From NCBI GenBank assembly GCA_025449115.1, contig JAHLKC010000137.1, positions 49,371 through 113,370 of the forward strand: a DNA stretch of 64,000 bases, given 5' to 3'. The translations under genes and the position numbers were made by a program. Numbering within the stretch: the first letter of the stretch is position 1; every line of letters begins with the position of its first letter. The notes under the pieces were generated by a model. It saw only the letters and a program-made list of their open reading frames with translations, made no database searches and was not told the origin of the DNA. This document shows, piece after piece, positions 1-15,262 of the stretch. This stretch comes from Chytridium lagenaria. Lineage: Eukaryota > Chytridiomycota > Chytridiomycetes > Chytridiales > Chytridiaceae.

Positions 1-111
1 ATCCACCGTCGCGATATACTCCATCTTATCATAATGGATGACCCCGGTTTCCATGTCTTACAGCGATACTGATGAGAATGCTGGCGAGGTTTTTCTGATC
101 AAAGTTGTCAT

Positions 112-3006
<2,895 letters not shown>

Positions 3007-3478
3007 TTTTGACGGAGATCAAATGTTTTGCGGCTCATGTCGTTGGGTATTAAGGATGTCATAGGCATTTAAAGAAACCTCTCGACTTTGCAGCCAAGTT
3101 GTAACTTTGAATAAAGTAGATAAAGCTAGAAAATGTATTTTTCCACGTTGTCGCCTCCTTATAGCTCGTACCTTAACGACTCCGCGCAACTTCAATTTAA
3201 AAATTTAAAGTATACTGAAAATCTGACGTCGCTAACAACTATGTAAGAAGAGTCTATTAAACCAACGAATCCTCCATAATAATTCGATAGAGTTAGCCTC
3301 GTTTGTCCTAACAGACTTTTCAATGCCCCCATACACATGTGTATAAAGTTCTGTCAGCATCATCTATGCACGATCAGTCTGCATTATTTCCCATATCGCA
3401 TCTTTGATTCATAAAAAGGATTTAGCAGTTAAACATGTAATCTTCTTTATTCATGGACTCTAAAAGAAATCCTATCAT

Positions 3479-5021
3479 TTAGGACGACTTAGCAAATTCC
3501 TTGTTGAACTCACGGCCTAAAAATTCAAGGTCAGTTCACCATCAAATAAGTAAACTTTACCGATAATCATACGACGAATCTCGCTGGTTCCAGCACCGAT
3601 CTCGTAGAGCTTAGCGTCACGAAGGATTCTACCAGCAGAGTCTATTTCCAAAAGGTGTGTTAAATTAGAAAAAGACCGAAATACTAGGTTGAATAAATAG
3701 AAAACTCACAATCATTAATGTATCCATTTCCTCCGAGACATTGGATAGCATCTAAAGCACACTCGGTAGCGCGCTCAGCGGCGTAGAGAATCACACCGGC
3801 GCAATCCTTAGGGCTTGCGTATCCGGCATCAGCGGCACGGGCAACAGTGTGGACGTATGACCGAGATGCACCAAGCTTGGTGTAAATATCCGCAACCTTG
3901 CCTTGAACGAGCTAAGCGTTATGTCAGTATGAAAAATATAAAAACAAAAAATACAGAATTCAGAGGGCTGGATTAAAAATATTCACAAACCTGGAACTCG
4001 CCGATCCTCTGACCAAACTGTTCACGGTGGTGAACGTAGGGAACGACAAGGTCCAAAGCGGACTGCATGAGGCCAAGAGGTCCAGCAGCGAGAACGAGAC
4101 GCTCATAGTCCAAACCGCTCATGAGAACGTAAACACCCTTTCCAACGGCTCCCAAAACATTCTCCTTTGGCACCACGCAATCCTCAAATACAAGCTCACA
4201 AGTGTTGGATCCACGCATGCCGAGCTTATCAAGCTTCGGAGAGGTCGAGAAACCCTTCATCCCTTTCTCGACCAAGAACGCAGTGATTCCCTTAGGTCCA
4301 GCCTTGACATCCGTCTTTGCGTAAACAATCAACACATTAGCATCAGGTCCGTTTGTGATCCAGAATTTTGTCCCGTTCAAAACATACTCGTCTCCCTTCT
4401 TGTCAGCCCGAAGCTTCATCGAGACAACGTCAGATCCTGACCCAGCTTCACTCATTGCCAATGCCCCAACATAATCTCCACTGATCAACGCAGGGAGGTA
4501 CTTGCTCTTTTGCGCGTCGTTACCGTTACGAACGAGTTGGTTGATACAGAGGTTGGAGTGGGCGCCGTAACTCAACGCAACCGCTCCAGAAGCTCTGCTA
4601 ATCTCTTCCATGACAATGCAGTGGGCAAGGTAGCCCATGTTCTGACCGCCGTACTTTTCTTGCATAGAGTTAGGCAAAAAAACACATGCAATCGTTAAAA
4701 TATACCTGGTGCTGTAATGCCGAGCAAACCCATATCACCAAACTTCTTCCACATGTCCTGTTTACAAGCCTCAGCCCATGATTCGGAACATCGGCAAAGT
4801 CACGTATTCCTTACCATCGGAAATGAGTTCTCCTTGTCGACGGCATCTGCTCTGGGGTAGAGCTCCTTCTTCAAGAAGTCATGCACGGCCAAACGAAGCT
4901 CATTCAGATCGGGCGACAAGCCAGCAACCCGGTTGTCATACAGGTCTGAGGTGGAGTACATCCTCCTTCCCATACACTGGGAGGAGCGGCTGAGGACAGA
5001 CTGAATCCGGCGAGCAAACAT
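3479..5021 (-). CDS. ivd: isovaleryl-CoA dehydrogenase, mitochondrial
   Basis: FAD-dependent acyl-CoA dehydrogenase of leucine breakdown, converting isovaleryl-CoA to 3-methylcrotonyl-CoA in the mitochondrial matrix. The N-terminus ([14 protein letters not shown]) is Arg/Ser-rich like a mitochondrial presequence; a second ATG 20 codons upstream (5081) is possible. The body shows the acyl-CoA dehydrogenase signatures [17 protein letters not shown] and [17 protein letters not shown]. It also has the IVD-type [18 protein letters not shown], whose Glu is the catalytic base in IVD enzymes. The C-terminal flavin-binding part ([29 protein letters not shown]) lies at 3560-3920. A last 44-bp intron (3517-3560, GTAAAG to TTTTAG) joins RMIIG to [11 protein letters not shown] and a TAA at 3479-3481; without splicing, a shorter end at 3517 would be read. 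Introns interrupt the gene at about 3640-3712, 3912-3988 and 4677-4710. Confidence 0.93.
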
Positions 5022-5081
5022 CTTAGAGGACGCTGGACGGTCAAAGTGAGAAAAGTGCGATGCAAGTTTCACGTCAAACAA

Positions 5082-5511
5082 GAAAAAAAAAGGAGGTTAC
5101 GGCAAAACCAAACTCAAAAAATTAACATAGACCCGGCATCATTCGGAATGAAGTCCACCGTCTTTATGTACCAAAGCTGGAGGGGCGGGCAAGAGAAATT
5201 GAATCTAGTTACGTGATCAAGGAGCAAACTAAATGAACGCCTACTTTTGATAAGCGTACAAAGTAACTCCACAACAAGAAGCCCGGAGTAAAGAAAAGAG
5301 TCGTCACGCGAGCCCGTCGTAACCTTAACCCCTCTCAAAGGCCGTTGTGGCTGGTAATATCCCAAGAAGCGTAATTATAAGTGATTTTACTTACAGACCA
5401 GTAAGGGCCTTAGAAACAGATATTTACGTTCAAACAAGCCCGTTCCCGCGAACTGATTCTTCAAAAATAGCAGAACCGAGGAGAACATTTTTTAACAGAA
5501 AAGTGTGAAAT
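5082..5511. other. intergenic stretch, no gene seen
   Basis: About 430 bp between the 5' end of the IVD gene and the 3' end of the F-box gene. I see no convincing coding potential and no repeat. It must hold the IVD promoter. Confidence 0.6.
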
Positions 5512-7422
5512 TTATAAGAACATAAGATAATTGTAAGGACGACAGCATCCGTCCTCTGTACAAATATCCTTAATTTCCCCCAGATGTTTGCGATGTTTAA
5601 TAACAAACTCAAGTCGACTAAGCCCAGTCTTCTTTCTCGCGATGCGTACATTCTTCATGCACTCCACTTCCGGCACAGTGATACCGATATGATAAAGATG
5701 CATCGATTCGAGATGTCTGCTTGCCGACAGCATTTTCTCCAAAGCAGGATAAGTACTTCGAATAAAGTCATGAGCGGGTTTCCCTGGACTATCAGTATAG
5801 TTGAAATACGGGTCGTCCTCGTCGCCGAATCCAGATATCGTTAGATGTTTTAAGCGTTCGGGTTGTCTTGCTGCCATCCAGTCAAAAAATGGTTCCAAGT
5901 CCAGCGTGGAACAATTCTCCATGCTGATTTCCAAACATTCAAGGGCAGTCTGGCGTTCCAAAAAGGATTGGAATTCCACTGCTAAGTTGTTTGGCTTTAA
6001 GAATAATTTAGTGATGGGTTCTCTTGGTGACCTTTGGGCAAGGAGCATCTCAATCTTGGCCAACTCTCCTGGCAAAATTTGAAAAGGGAACCCGAGTGTT
6101 GACAGACTTGTGGATAAAATTACGTCGGAGAGAAATTCTTGTTTGATGTTGTCGTTCTCCAGCTGATATCGTTTGTTATCGAGAAGAAGCTCTTTCAAAT
6201 TAACACACTTTGATACGAACTTCCCAAAAAGATGGAAGCTTGAGGCGGACATAATGGTGTGAATATGAATTGCCTTGATGGTCAAGCTTGGGGTCAAATT
6301 AACGAGAATCGGGTCTAATTTAGACGTTGACAGAGGCTCAGGGTGGTAGGGATTTTTACTGCAGCGGTATGTAAACTTCTGGAGGGAGTTTCCGCCTCCA
6401 AGTAGACGGAAAAACTCAGGCTCATCGTCCCTCTCCGTGGCAATTCCAAAACTGACCTCAAGGGTCTCTATATGATTTAAAGCCCCAGATACCACGGTTT
6501 CCCTAAGTGCAGCCCAAACAGCGTCATCGGCTGAATTTAGGTTGAAGACTCGAAGGTGACGTAGGTTTATAAGGTGCTCAAAGGCTGGCGCGATTATAAT
6601 GAAGCCCAAAAGAGTCACGTTGAGAGTATTAAGCCCCTTAAAGTCATAGAAATAGGAGTTGGCTTTAGCTTCGGTAACATCTCGAGATTCTGCTTCTCTG
6701 TAAAGAAACAACTCGAGATCCTTTACTCGATTCTGCGTTTCAGCAACGTGAGAAACCACGGGTCCGACATCTGCCGTTGCAGCATTCGTGTAAACCATTA
6801 GTTTTCCTGTGAGCTGACCGGTTGTCAAACGTTCCAGCATCACCTTCAAGAATGGTGGATTGGATTGTTTCTCTAGTGGGCCGTGCTTAATTTTCACTCC
6901 TCGCAATTCGACAAGGCCTCCAATTACCCGTGCAAGCTCTAACCTTCCACCAGAATGCCACCAATTCTCACTGTGCTGACCAGGTTTTAAGTCAATGTAC
7001 CGGAGATTAGGGCACATTTGCAGAACATCAATAAAGAATGAACCAAAGCCGCCGAACTTGTGGATGTTTTTGTCTGGATTATTCCAGTAATCCAAGTATG
7101 ACCATTCCTCATGAAACGTAAGCCGTTGCAGTTTGGGTCCAACCAAACTCATGAGCTCTCGTAGCTCCTCCATCTGTTCATTTCCTTGCTTGTATATAAT
7201 AACCTCACGAACATGAGATGCAACATCAGGGGAAGTTTTGAGGAGTTGGAGAGCCTTGAGAATGATGTCTTCTTCCTGAATATCGATAGTTCGGAAGACC
7301 TCTGCGAGGAAGATACGATGGAGATGTTTGTTGACAAGAGAAATGTTGAGATAGTCCGAGTCGGTCAACAGGGGGGCGAGATACTCGATCAGTACTTCTT
7401 GCGGAACAGTTGATAGCGACAT
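5512..7422 (-). CDS. F-box protein with leucine-rich C-terminal region
   Basis: A 636-residue single-exon protein. The N-terminus (residues about 1-45) looks like an F-box: VPQEVLIEYLAPLLTDSDY, then LNISLVNKHLHRI. This domain binds Skp1 and recruits substrates to SCF ubiquitin ligases. The rest is a long array of irregular leucine-rich segments (for example NLRYIDLKPG, LNTLNVTLLG, LECLEISMEN, LKHLTISGFG) of the kind found in fungal F-box/LRR families, which are expanded and poorly conserved. There are no frame breaks, unlike several neighbours. The start ATG at 7422 gives the F-box directly at the N-terminus. The substrate cannot be inferred. Confidence 0.75.
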   Translation of the reverse strand: MSLSTVPQEVLIEYLAPLLTDSDYLNISLVNKHLHRIFLAEVFRTIDIQEEDIILKALQLLKTSPDVASHVREVIIYKQGNEQMEELRELMSLVGPKLQRLTFHEEWSYLDYWNNPDKNIHKFGGFGSFFIDVLQMCPNLRYIDLKPGQHSENWWHSGGRLELARVIGGLVELRGVKIKHGPLEKQSNPPFLKVMLERLTTGQLTGKLMVYTNAATADVGPVVSHVAETQNRVKDLELFLYREAESRDVTEAKANSYFYDFKGLNTLNVTLLGFIIIAPAFEHLINLRHLRVFNLNSADDAVWAALRETVVSGALNHIETLEVSFGIATERDDEPEFFRLLGGGNSLQKFTYRCSKNPYHPEPLSTSKLDPILVNLTPSLTIKAIHIHTIMSASSFHLFGKFVSKCVNLKELLLDNKRYQLENDNIKQEFLSDVILSTSLSTLGFPFQILPGELAKIEMLLAQRSPREPITKLFLKPNNLAVEFQSFLERQTALECLEISMENCSTLDLEPFFDWMAARQPERLKHLTISGFGDEDDPYFNYTDSPGKPAHDFIRSTYPALEKMLSASRHLESMHLYHIGITVPEVECMKNVRIARKKTGLSRLEFVIKHRKHLGEIKDICTEDGCCRPYNYLMFL

Positions 7423-7668
7423 GATCGTGAGATCTGGAGCTTGCAGTCAAAATGGGCGTCGGATCCTTGTTTTGTATGATAATGGTATGCCATATGTGGG
7501 TGGCTTGTTCAGTCGATAAACAATTTGCCCTGAAACAACGGAGCGCACCCACACACGTCAAAATGTGTATTTTAACGTTATAGCTTCCCCACCTACGATC
7601 ATTTGGTTCACAAAGATTAAGGAAAGTAAAAATTCTATAGTACAGAAAGGAACCCCGACTTTCATTTA

Positions 7669-10015
7669 TTAACCGCGATACTCGTTGTAGCTTCCGCTGG
7701 GATTTTGGTAGTCGCGATTAGGATAGTCCTTTGAGCCCCCACCGCTTCCACCGCTTCCACCACTGCCGCCACCACCGCTACCACCACCAAATTCCTTGTA
7801 GTATCCGGGCCCAGAATTGCTAGGGCCTCCGTGGTAATCATTGCGCGGAAAGTCTCCTTTGTAGTAATCCTGACGTCCGCCTTGCATGCCAGAGCCACCG
7901 CGGTATCTAGGTCCACCACCGGGTCCACCTGAACGAGGAACTTAGTGAAATATAAAGAATCAGGCAAATAAATCACCTCCGCCAAAGCCTCCTCGGTCAA
8001 AGTAGCCTGGGTACGGACCTCCTCCACCACCACCATTGTATCCGCCGCCATAACCCCCACCGCCACCCCCACCGTAGTAGGGGTCGTAAGGGCCGCGGCC
8101 GTAGAAACGCGAGTCATAACCTGGATCATGGAAATCACGGCCGTAGGGAGCGGGTGGAGGACCGCGACCACCCCCTCCAGATGGAGGACCGCCAGAGCCG
8201 AAGAACTATGGGGATGGAAGAATATAAGATCGAACACAAAACGAGAAAATCTAAAGAAAATGATAAAAACGATTCAAGATGAACAGGTGGGAAGAGGGAA
8301 AGAGGTGTTTATGCCGCCCAACCCCAAACTGTCAACCACCGCCACCTCCCCCCAAAAAATATAAAAAAAACCTAATCAAACAACAATTCCAACAAAAAAA
8401 AAAAATCATCCCCCCAAACACCAAACACCCAATGCCCACCTCTCGCACTTCCAATCTACGCCCATGCCACTCGTAATTATCAAACATTGCTAAGATGTCA
8501 CAACATGTTAATTTAACTCCAACACCCTCACTATCAAAACTTACAAATAGCATTACGAGCCTCCCCAGTATTGTCAAACATCACAGTACCCGAACCCTTT
8601 GATCGACCATCCTGCCCTTCCATTATATCTGCCCGCACAACGTTGCCTTCAAAACCATTAAGCCCCAATGCATAACCATAAACACCACTCCAGCGGAAAT
8701 CTGCGGGGAAATTGAGTACATACCAGCGGACCTAAAAAGGTCTTTCAAATCTTGCCAAGCCACAATGTAAGGGAGCTGAAATAATATTTAAGAGGTAAGA
8801 AAACCATTCCCACGTCGGCAGTTTTAATAAAACTTACATTTCCAACATAGATCGTCCGGCCACTCCCATCACCGGGGGTCCACCGCGGAAGCCAGAACCT
8901 CCACCACCTCTTCCACCACCTTCGAAACGGTCACGTCCAGGACCAGATCCAAACTTGGCTTCCTGCTCTCGGTCCTATAAGATCGAACATTAGACCAGAT
9001 GACAAATTAGATGAACAAACCTCTCTGATGAAGACAGGACGACCCATAAATGAGTATCATTCAGCTCCTTGATGGCTCGCTGAGCTTCATCAATTGTAGC
9101 AAATCCACTACACCGCATCCCTAGGTTCATATGAGCTTACTGATCTTACATAGGTCCACTGACCTTGGATCTTCCACCAGCCTGTGTAAGAATGTCGGCA
9201 AAAACTACTTCACCAACTAGTTTAATAAGCATTAGTAAAAGTACGAAAATGATGATGCCACTACCTTTGCGCATAAAGTCCTTCAAGTCCTGCCATCCAA
9301 CTTCGTAGGCCAAGTTCCCAACGTAAACTCTGCATTCCCGGTTGGAGGGTCTCCCTTCAGGTCTCTTCATTCCAGAGTACTTGGAAGCTATGGTATAGCC
9401 AACAAACCAAAAAAAAGAAAAGGGCAAAACGTCAATACGATGCACCCAAAAAAATCCACGACTATCCTCCTCTCACCTCTGCTAGCTGAATCTCCTCCAA
9501 ATGAGCGCTCGCTTCGATCGGGTCGCTCGTACGGTGTCCGCACTCGACTGGAAGATGACGAATAGGAGTGGGGGGACTTTGCGCGACGAGACCCTTCTGA
9601 AGGCAGAGATCCAAGGATGGAGTCAGCACCATCCTTTTTTGGAGAACTCCCGCCGTTCGCACCATTGTCGTTCGAGTCCACCATCAACCCAGAGTCCATG
9701 TTGTCCTCCAGTACCGTTGAAAGGTCTTGCTCCTGCACACACACACACAACCCGCCTTCAGCACAACGCACACATCCATGATCACAGCAACCAGTTGCCA
9801 ATCCCTACCATCGTTTCTGCTTCTGTAACTCTACTTTATCCTTCCTCCCTCTTAGTTCCTTTCCTTCGTTTCCTACAACTTTATTCGACTTCTGCCTTCC
9901 AAGTTGCTCAAGTTTTTCAACAAGAGATAAATTTTCTTTTCCTCGGAAATTTGAAATGCTGATACCTACCTCTCTACCACCTATCAAGGACTGCGGATGG
10001 TTGGACTTTGAGCAT
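7669..10015 (-). CDS. Gbp2/Hrb1-like RNA-binding protein, two RRMs and Gly-rich tail
   Basis: Nuclear mRNA-binding protein with a Ser/Arg-rich N-terminus (SPHSYSSSSSRVRTPYERP), two RRMs and a long C-terminal Gly/Tyr/RGG-like tail. RRM1 contains CRVYVGNLAYEVGWQDLKDF and EVVFADILTQAGGRSK; RRM2 contains GRTIYVGN, LPYIVAWQDLKDLFRSAG and ADIMEGQDGRSKGSGTVMF. The WQDLKD and FADIL signatures resemble yeast Gbp2/Hrb1, SR-like mRNA export factors; Gbp2 also binds G-rich telomeric single strands. Introns are short. Three one-base homopolymer defects (8874-8878, 9101-9103, 9048-9050) must be corrected to read the RRMs, so the model is approximate. The start is uncertain: ATG at 9699, or a small first exon from 10015. 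The stop is TAA at 7669-7671. Confidence 0.8.
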
Positions 10016-11364
10016 GTGTATTAGCGAAGCTACCCATGTGTTTTTTCTTTGAATACTGCCATTTTCAATTCACGTACTTCCCAACGCTAAAGTTTGTACT
10101 TCTTGCTGTGCTTTGTGATTTTCGAACCATCCAATTTTTGCTGATTTCGCGTAAGGTTCACTAGCAAAATCGTATATGTACTAATACGTTTTTTTTAACA
10201 AACCAGGAAATTCGGGATGATAACCGTAGTTAAAACTCCACGTTTGCTTTTACCTCAGTGGGAGTTGAGTTTGATAAATCACTGGCAAACAGGAGCGGCG
10301 GCGTGCTTTACGTTTCAGGGACCAATGTATCACCGGATGTGGTCTTTCCTATCTGGAAGGGGATGACGTCCGCAATAACTGCAGTTATATTCTTATGATA
10401 CTGACTAGGTGGACTGTTGGGTTGGTCCAAAATAAAGTAAAATAAGGTAAATTGTACCCTAAAGCCACGAGGCTAAAACCGCCGTGATAGTATTTCGTTT
10501 TATCTCCACATCATTTTGAGCTTCTTCGTATTCTTGGGAATGCGAATCCACATCATTTTAAGCTTCTTCGTATTCTTGGGAATGCGAATCCACATCTGGG
10601 TCTTTTTTTCGACATGCGGCCTGTCTTTCAGAATCGCAGACGTACAATCTTACCATACCGTCTAATATTCTAAATCAAATCAAGACGATACAATACTCTT
10701 TCAGCTTCCCAAGTTGCAATTGTTTGTGTTGAAGGAAATTACCATATACTTCAATTGTTTTGTTAACGGTTATGGGACCTAACAATAACAATGGCAAAAC
10801 GTCTATGTTTTTGACGCATTTATGCCGCTCCATGAAATTCTTCCATCATCTCACATGTTTACACTGTTGTATAAGTATTACCTTATGGTTGATTATTTTC
10901 TGGACAGGCTAAGTCTCTAATACACCTAAAGATGTTGTTGAGGACAAAGCAAAACACATTTTCTATCGTGATAACAATAGAGGGAGACAGACTGTTTTGC
11001 CTTGCAATTCTAATAACACCGTTGAGCGCGTATTGCTTTAAAGCCTACATCCCAAAATACCCTGAACAATTGTCGACCATTAGAGGCAAGTCTATAGGTA
11101 AACGTGTAGCATTCAGTGTAAAATATTTGAGGTTTTTTACATATTGGGGTGAAGTTACTTAATAAGTTCCTCAAGAAGTCGAGGTCTTAATAAGAGTAAC
11201 AGTATACGAGAGGCTCTTTAAATGAAAAAGAAGGAAAAAGCAAAAACAGAATTGTGAAAACAACAATCGCTTTTACGTTGTTTTAGTTTTAGTTTTAAAA
11301 AAAGTTAGAGTAAACGAAAGTATCGTGATTGTGTTTATTACTCTCGACTCTCTAAGCGATAGAC
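10016..11364. other. long intergenic region
   Basis: About 1.35 kb between divergent genes. I see no gene I can support; a 76-codon ORF at 10932-11162 has no recognisable features. It contains a 42-bp tandem duplication, listed separately. Confidence 0.55.
10506..10596. repeat. 42-bp tandem duplication
   Basis: Two copies of a 42-bp unit beginning CCACATCATTTT (10506-10547 and 10548-10589), differing by one base, followed by the first 7 bases of a third. No known function. Confidence 0.9.
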
Positions 11365-12296
11365 ATGACAAGAATGATGAAAGTAGTCATTGACTTTGAT
11401 GGAACTATCTCCAAGTTTGACACCCTCTCTCTCATCGGATCCACCGCTGCATGGGCTCGTCAGTACTCTGAGTTCCCTTCAGCCCTCCCACCGGTACCTC
11501 CAACAACCCCATTTGCAGGCCTTCCAAACCCCTCAGACATGATTTCCTGGCAAAAGGTTGTGGATCTCTATCTTCAAGACCTCAAAAGCCTCCCCCTGAA
11601 CCCAACTATAGACGCCAAACGATCCATCGAACTCGCTTCCCTCTCTCGTGTCGCTTCCTCCCGTATACTGGCCGGTGCAACATGGCAGCATCTCCGCGTG
11701 GCAGGCTCAAATGTTGCCGTCCGGGAAGGATGGAATGAAACAGCAACATGGTTGAAAGAGCGACAAGAAAAAGGGACAGTGGACGTTTTCATAGCGACTT
11801 TAAATTGGTCAAAAGATCTTGTGGGAGGTTGTTTGGAAGAATATGGATTCAATGTCCATGAAATGACGTATATTGGGAATGATCTAGAGTTTACCGAAGG
11901 GAAGGTAGAGACCACTGGTAGAGTACTGGGGGATGTTGTACTTGGCGAGGATAAAGTGCGTCACCTAGAGACCGTCGCTAATATTCGTCCGTCCCACAAT
12001 GGGGACATCGTAGTATATATTGGGGACAGCGTCAGTGATTTCCCATGTTTAAGTAAGAACTTTGAAATGTTATGTCATCTTAACTCCATGTAGAATGGGC
12101 CGATTATGGTCTTTATATTATTCCAGATTCTCAACCTCACCCCTCAACCTCATTTATGAAAGCATGCAAGGACGCAGGAATAGAGCTTTTGGACATTTCG
12201 TCCAGCCTTCCGTCATCTTCAAAGCCATGTATTTATGTAGCAAAGTCGTGGACTGACATCCACGATGCTCTTCGTATCATCATTGCACAGAAATGA
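11365..12296 (+). CDS. HAD-superfamily phosphatase
   Basis: Haloacid-dehalogenase-type hydrolase, probably a small-molecule phosphatase. Motif I is VVIDFDGTISKFDT at residues 7-20, with both catalytic Asp in DFDGT. Motif II is plausible at VDVFIATLNWSKDL. Motif IV is VVYIGDSVSDFPCL, with the acidic Mg2+ ligands. A 41-bp intron (12053-12093, GTAAGA to TGTAG) joins FPCLK to WADYGLYIIPD. The reading frame then continues to TGA at 12294-12296 with a C-terminus ending IIIAQK. It resembles the phosphoserine-phosphatase-like/MtnX-like HAD group in fungi, but the substrate cannot be told. The next gene is convergent, 178 bp away. Confidence 0.8.
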
Positions 12297-12474
12297 AAAA
12301 AAAGGGAGGGGCGGAGACCGGCAATTGGGAAATAATTGCTGGGAACGATTCGTGATGGAGGAGGAGAAAGGCTTCTTGAGAAATGCGGGCATAAAAAGCA
12401 ACAACAAAAATGATTGTAAAGGATGGGGATTGATTTCGGTAAATAAGATAAACGTAAGTTTTGGGCCATCATGT

Positions 12475-15153
12475 TTAGTGCCCTTGTTCGAAAAGTTCTC
12501 GACTTATGGGTGATACGTCTGCAGACGCAAGCACCTCATCCTCCATCATCAAACTCGACGATTCATGAGATAGTTTTGATAGATGGCTTAGCAGCCCATC
12601 TGGTGTGGTATCCTGACCATCGATAATGGCGCTTGGCGCGAGAAGATGGTTCTCTCTCACGTAAAAACACATGTACCTGCATAATTTGATGTCAATTACT
12701 TTGCTAGTCCGAAAATTTTTAAAAAGAACACCGCAATAGCCATAAACGAAATGTAAAGGGGCTATTAACAGACACAACGTGAACGAATTGACAGTGAAAA
12801 AGGGAAAAAACAGTAATGGGTTAAAAGGTAAATCATCAACTTACACTTTACTCTCTAGCACGTCTTTCAACGTCGCCATCTGGACGTTATGATCGTCAAA
12901 CGAAAACCACTAATTTGAACTCAGCGATTGTCATTAAAGATAATCACCTCTCCGCGACTCTTCACATAAGCCGTGTAATGTCCAGTCTCAAGTTTACCCT
13001 GATGGTTAATTACCGCAAACAAACTATAACGATAATCTGGACAGAATCGCTAATAAAAGCATATTAACTACAGAACAGGCATTATGCAAATGGCTTACGT
13101 TAGAGGATCAAAGGAGATAAGACCTTTTGTAGAATGCTTCTTTGAGCTTGTTGAATCCTTCTTGCTCTTCTTTGTACGTGATTTGACAGATCTCGTCGTA
13201 TATGGTGTCATATCAAGCTCGACAGGAATTTTAACAAATGTTTCAACCTTCGACCCTTGACCAGAATGCTCAAAACGCTAATATACCATAATAAAGGTTA
13301 GCATGCTGAACCCGCAATTTTTTTCAGTAAAATCAAGAAATAATATTAACCTTGAGCTGAATGGAGAGAACAGGAGGAAGAGTTTTGACGGTGACATGTT
13401 TAATCGACTCAATCTCTTTCGGAGGAGCCCCAGGAGTGGGAGGAGTATTCAAAACTGATTCGGTCTTGGCACAATCCGGGTTGCCACATTGATATGCGGT
13501 AAGCTTCTCAGCCGCAAAATTCCTATTCGACCAAAACTTAAATAAAACACCAACAAAAAGTGAATACCAACCTTTCCAAGCATTCCAAAAGTGTGCAATG
13601 ATCATCCTTGCCCTTAGATTTGGCATCTGACTTGCTTTCGGGGTGGCATCGGCAATGGTCTGACCCGACTTCTTCTTCGAGCTACTCTTGCTGGACTTGC
13701 TGCTTTTGGAATGTCGAATTGTGAGGGAAAGGTCAAAAATAGGATCATGTGTAGTGGTGATGTTATGGCACTTTTGGCAGGTTACTTCAGATTGAAGAAC
13801 GCCTGCAAACACGGTGTGGATGATGCATTTGCAGCTGGTGTTGGATCCAGAGTCGAGAGATCCTACAGGGCTTTAATTAGGATGTGAGTAAAACGTAGGT
13901 CTCACCGAGAACTGGTATGGATCAGGTTTAATAGGACATGAAACATTCAGCCATCGTGCTGTGCGGGTGACCAAGAGAAGAGTTTGATTTCCACAAAGAA
14001 TAGATGAATGACGTAGCGAAGGAGTATTCTGACCATTAAAAAACTTTGCGGCAACTATTAGTATGTAATTAAGAAAAAAAGCCATACTTTGTGTATAGAT
14101 TATCCAGCTCACACGCAAGACAAATCTGTTTTGCGGCCTTGACCTTGCAAAGTTGCGGATTGTGTTTGTCACTCATGAAATGAATGCGCATCAACGGGTT
14201 GTGAATGAACGTTTGGAGCACAACGTTTAAATAACACTTTTTACCGTAGGTAAGCATGAGACAAATCGAACTGAACATACCGTGGCGCCCATGTTTCGAA
14301 GTCCTCTAATCCCGGAACATTTTTTAGCAGGTGAAGACCACTTCTTAATTCCCTTCGCCTCATCTATACTGGGCATCCACTCTGAAGTGCGAACGCGCTT
14401 GATTCCGGGATCTTTAAAGATAAATCGCGTTTTCCAGCGTAATCTATATACCTTTGAATCTGGAAATCAGAGAGTCCATCCTAAATCGCTCCGAGTGGAT
14501 TACACGGTCAAAATCAATGTCGTAGACGTAATCCTTGCATTGATGACAATAGATGGCGTGATGTCCTAACTCCATAGCTTTCTTTGTTAATATAATGCCA
14601 AAATGATAGTACGTACCAAATATATGCCCTAATGTTTCCAAGTGGTGGGGAGGTGCCTATTTTCATGCAGAACATTTGCATGCAGTGAAGGCAGACATGA
14701 AGTCGCCCAAAATGTCCTCGCAAAACACAGCAAGCATGGAATCTACCGCTATGAATAAAACGACCAAAAGCAATAAAAAGGGTACTGTTCAATGATTTTG
14801 ATGTCGTCATCCCAAACCGGATGGTTCTTCCTCTTCTTCCCATTCGCTGCTTCATCTTCCTCATCCTTTTTCGACGATGATCCAGCTCCCTTTTTTGGAA
14901 TCTGAAAGTGAGATCGGTTGAAGTAGCCTAACGACTGACGTATGGCGTCTCGGTAGTTTTGGATCAAATCCTTGGCGAGTTGGGCAAACTCGAGGATCCC
15001 TGTGACGCTGAGATCATGCTTCAACTCTGCCAAATGGGCGCATCCATGGGATGCCACAGACTCGTTGGTACGGAAGACGGCGTACGGGGAGACTACAGTT
15101 GCGGTGCTGGTGGATTTCGTCGGTGTCGCTTTTGCTTTCTTATTGGGAGCCAT
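12475..15153 (-). CDS. Ubp8/USP22-type ubiquitin carboxyl-terminal hydrolase
   Basis: Cysteine-protease deubiquitinase with an N-terminal zinc-finger UBP domain; Ubp8/USP22 is the H2B deubiquitinase of the SAGA coactivator. N-terminal GCAHL is the first zinc ligand pair, followed by CLHCMQMFC and [16 protein letters not shown]. The Cys box [16 protein letters not shown] spans an intron near 14240-14280. Mid-domain zinc ligands are in [19 protein letters not shown]. The C-terminal His box is [16 protein letters not shown] with the following WFSFDDHNV. Five or more short introns are present. Around 13930-14040 the frame is broken in the QQDAHE-like segment by one-base differences. The start ATG (15153) precedes a Lys/Thr-rich leader. 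The Ubp8 assignment rests on overall domain order. Confidence 0.85.
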
Positions 15154-15262
15154 TCAACCCTCTGATCCACACAATCTGTACAAAATTTGTGAACGGGTTG
15201 ACGGGTTCGTCTATCATACGCGCATGAGATGCGTATGTCTGGGACTACTTATTGGTAATGCA

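Noticed and set aside
7662..8237. 191-codon Val/Ala/Thr-rich minus-strand frame over the Gly-rich tail of the RNA-binding protein
   Set aside because: It is an out-of-frame reading of the Gly/Tyr-rich exons; the frame ending NEYRG at 7669 fits the RRM protein.
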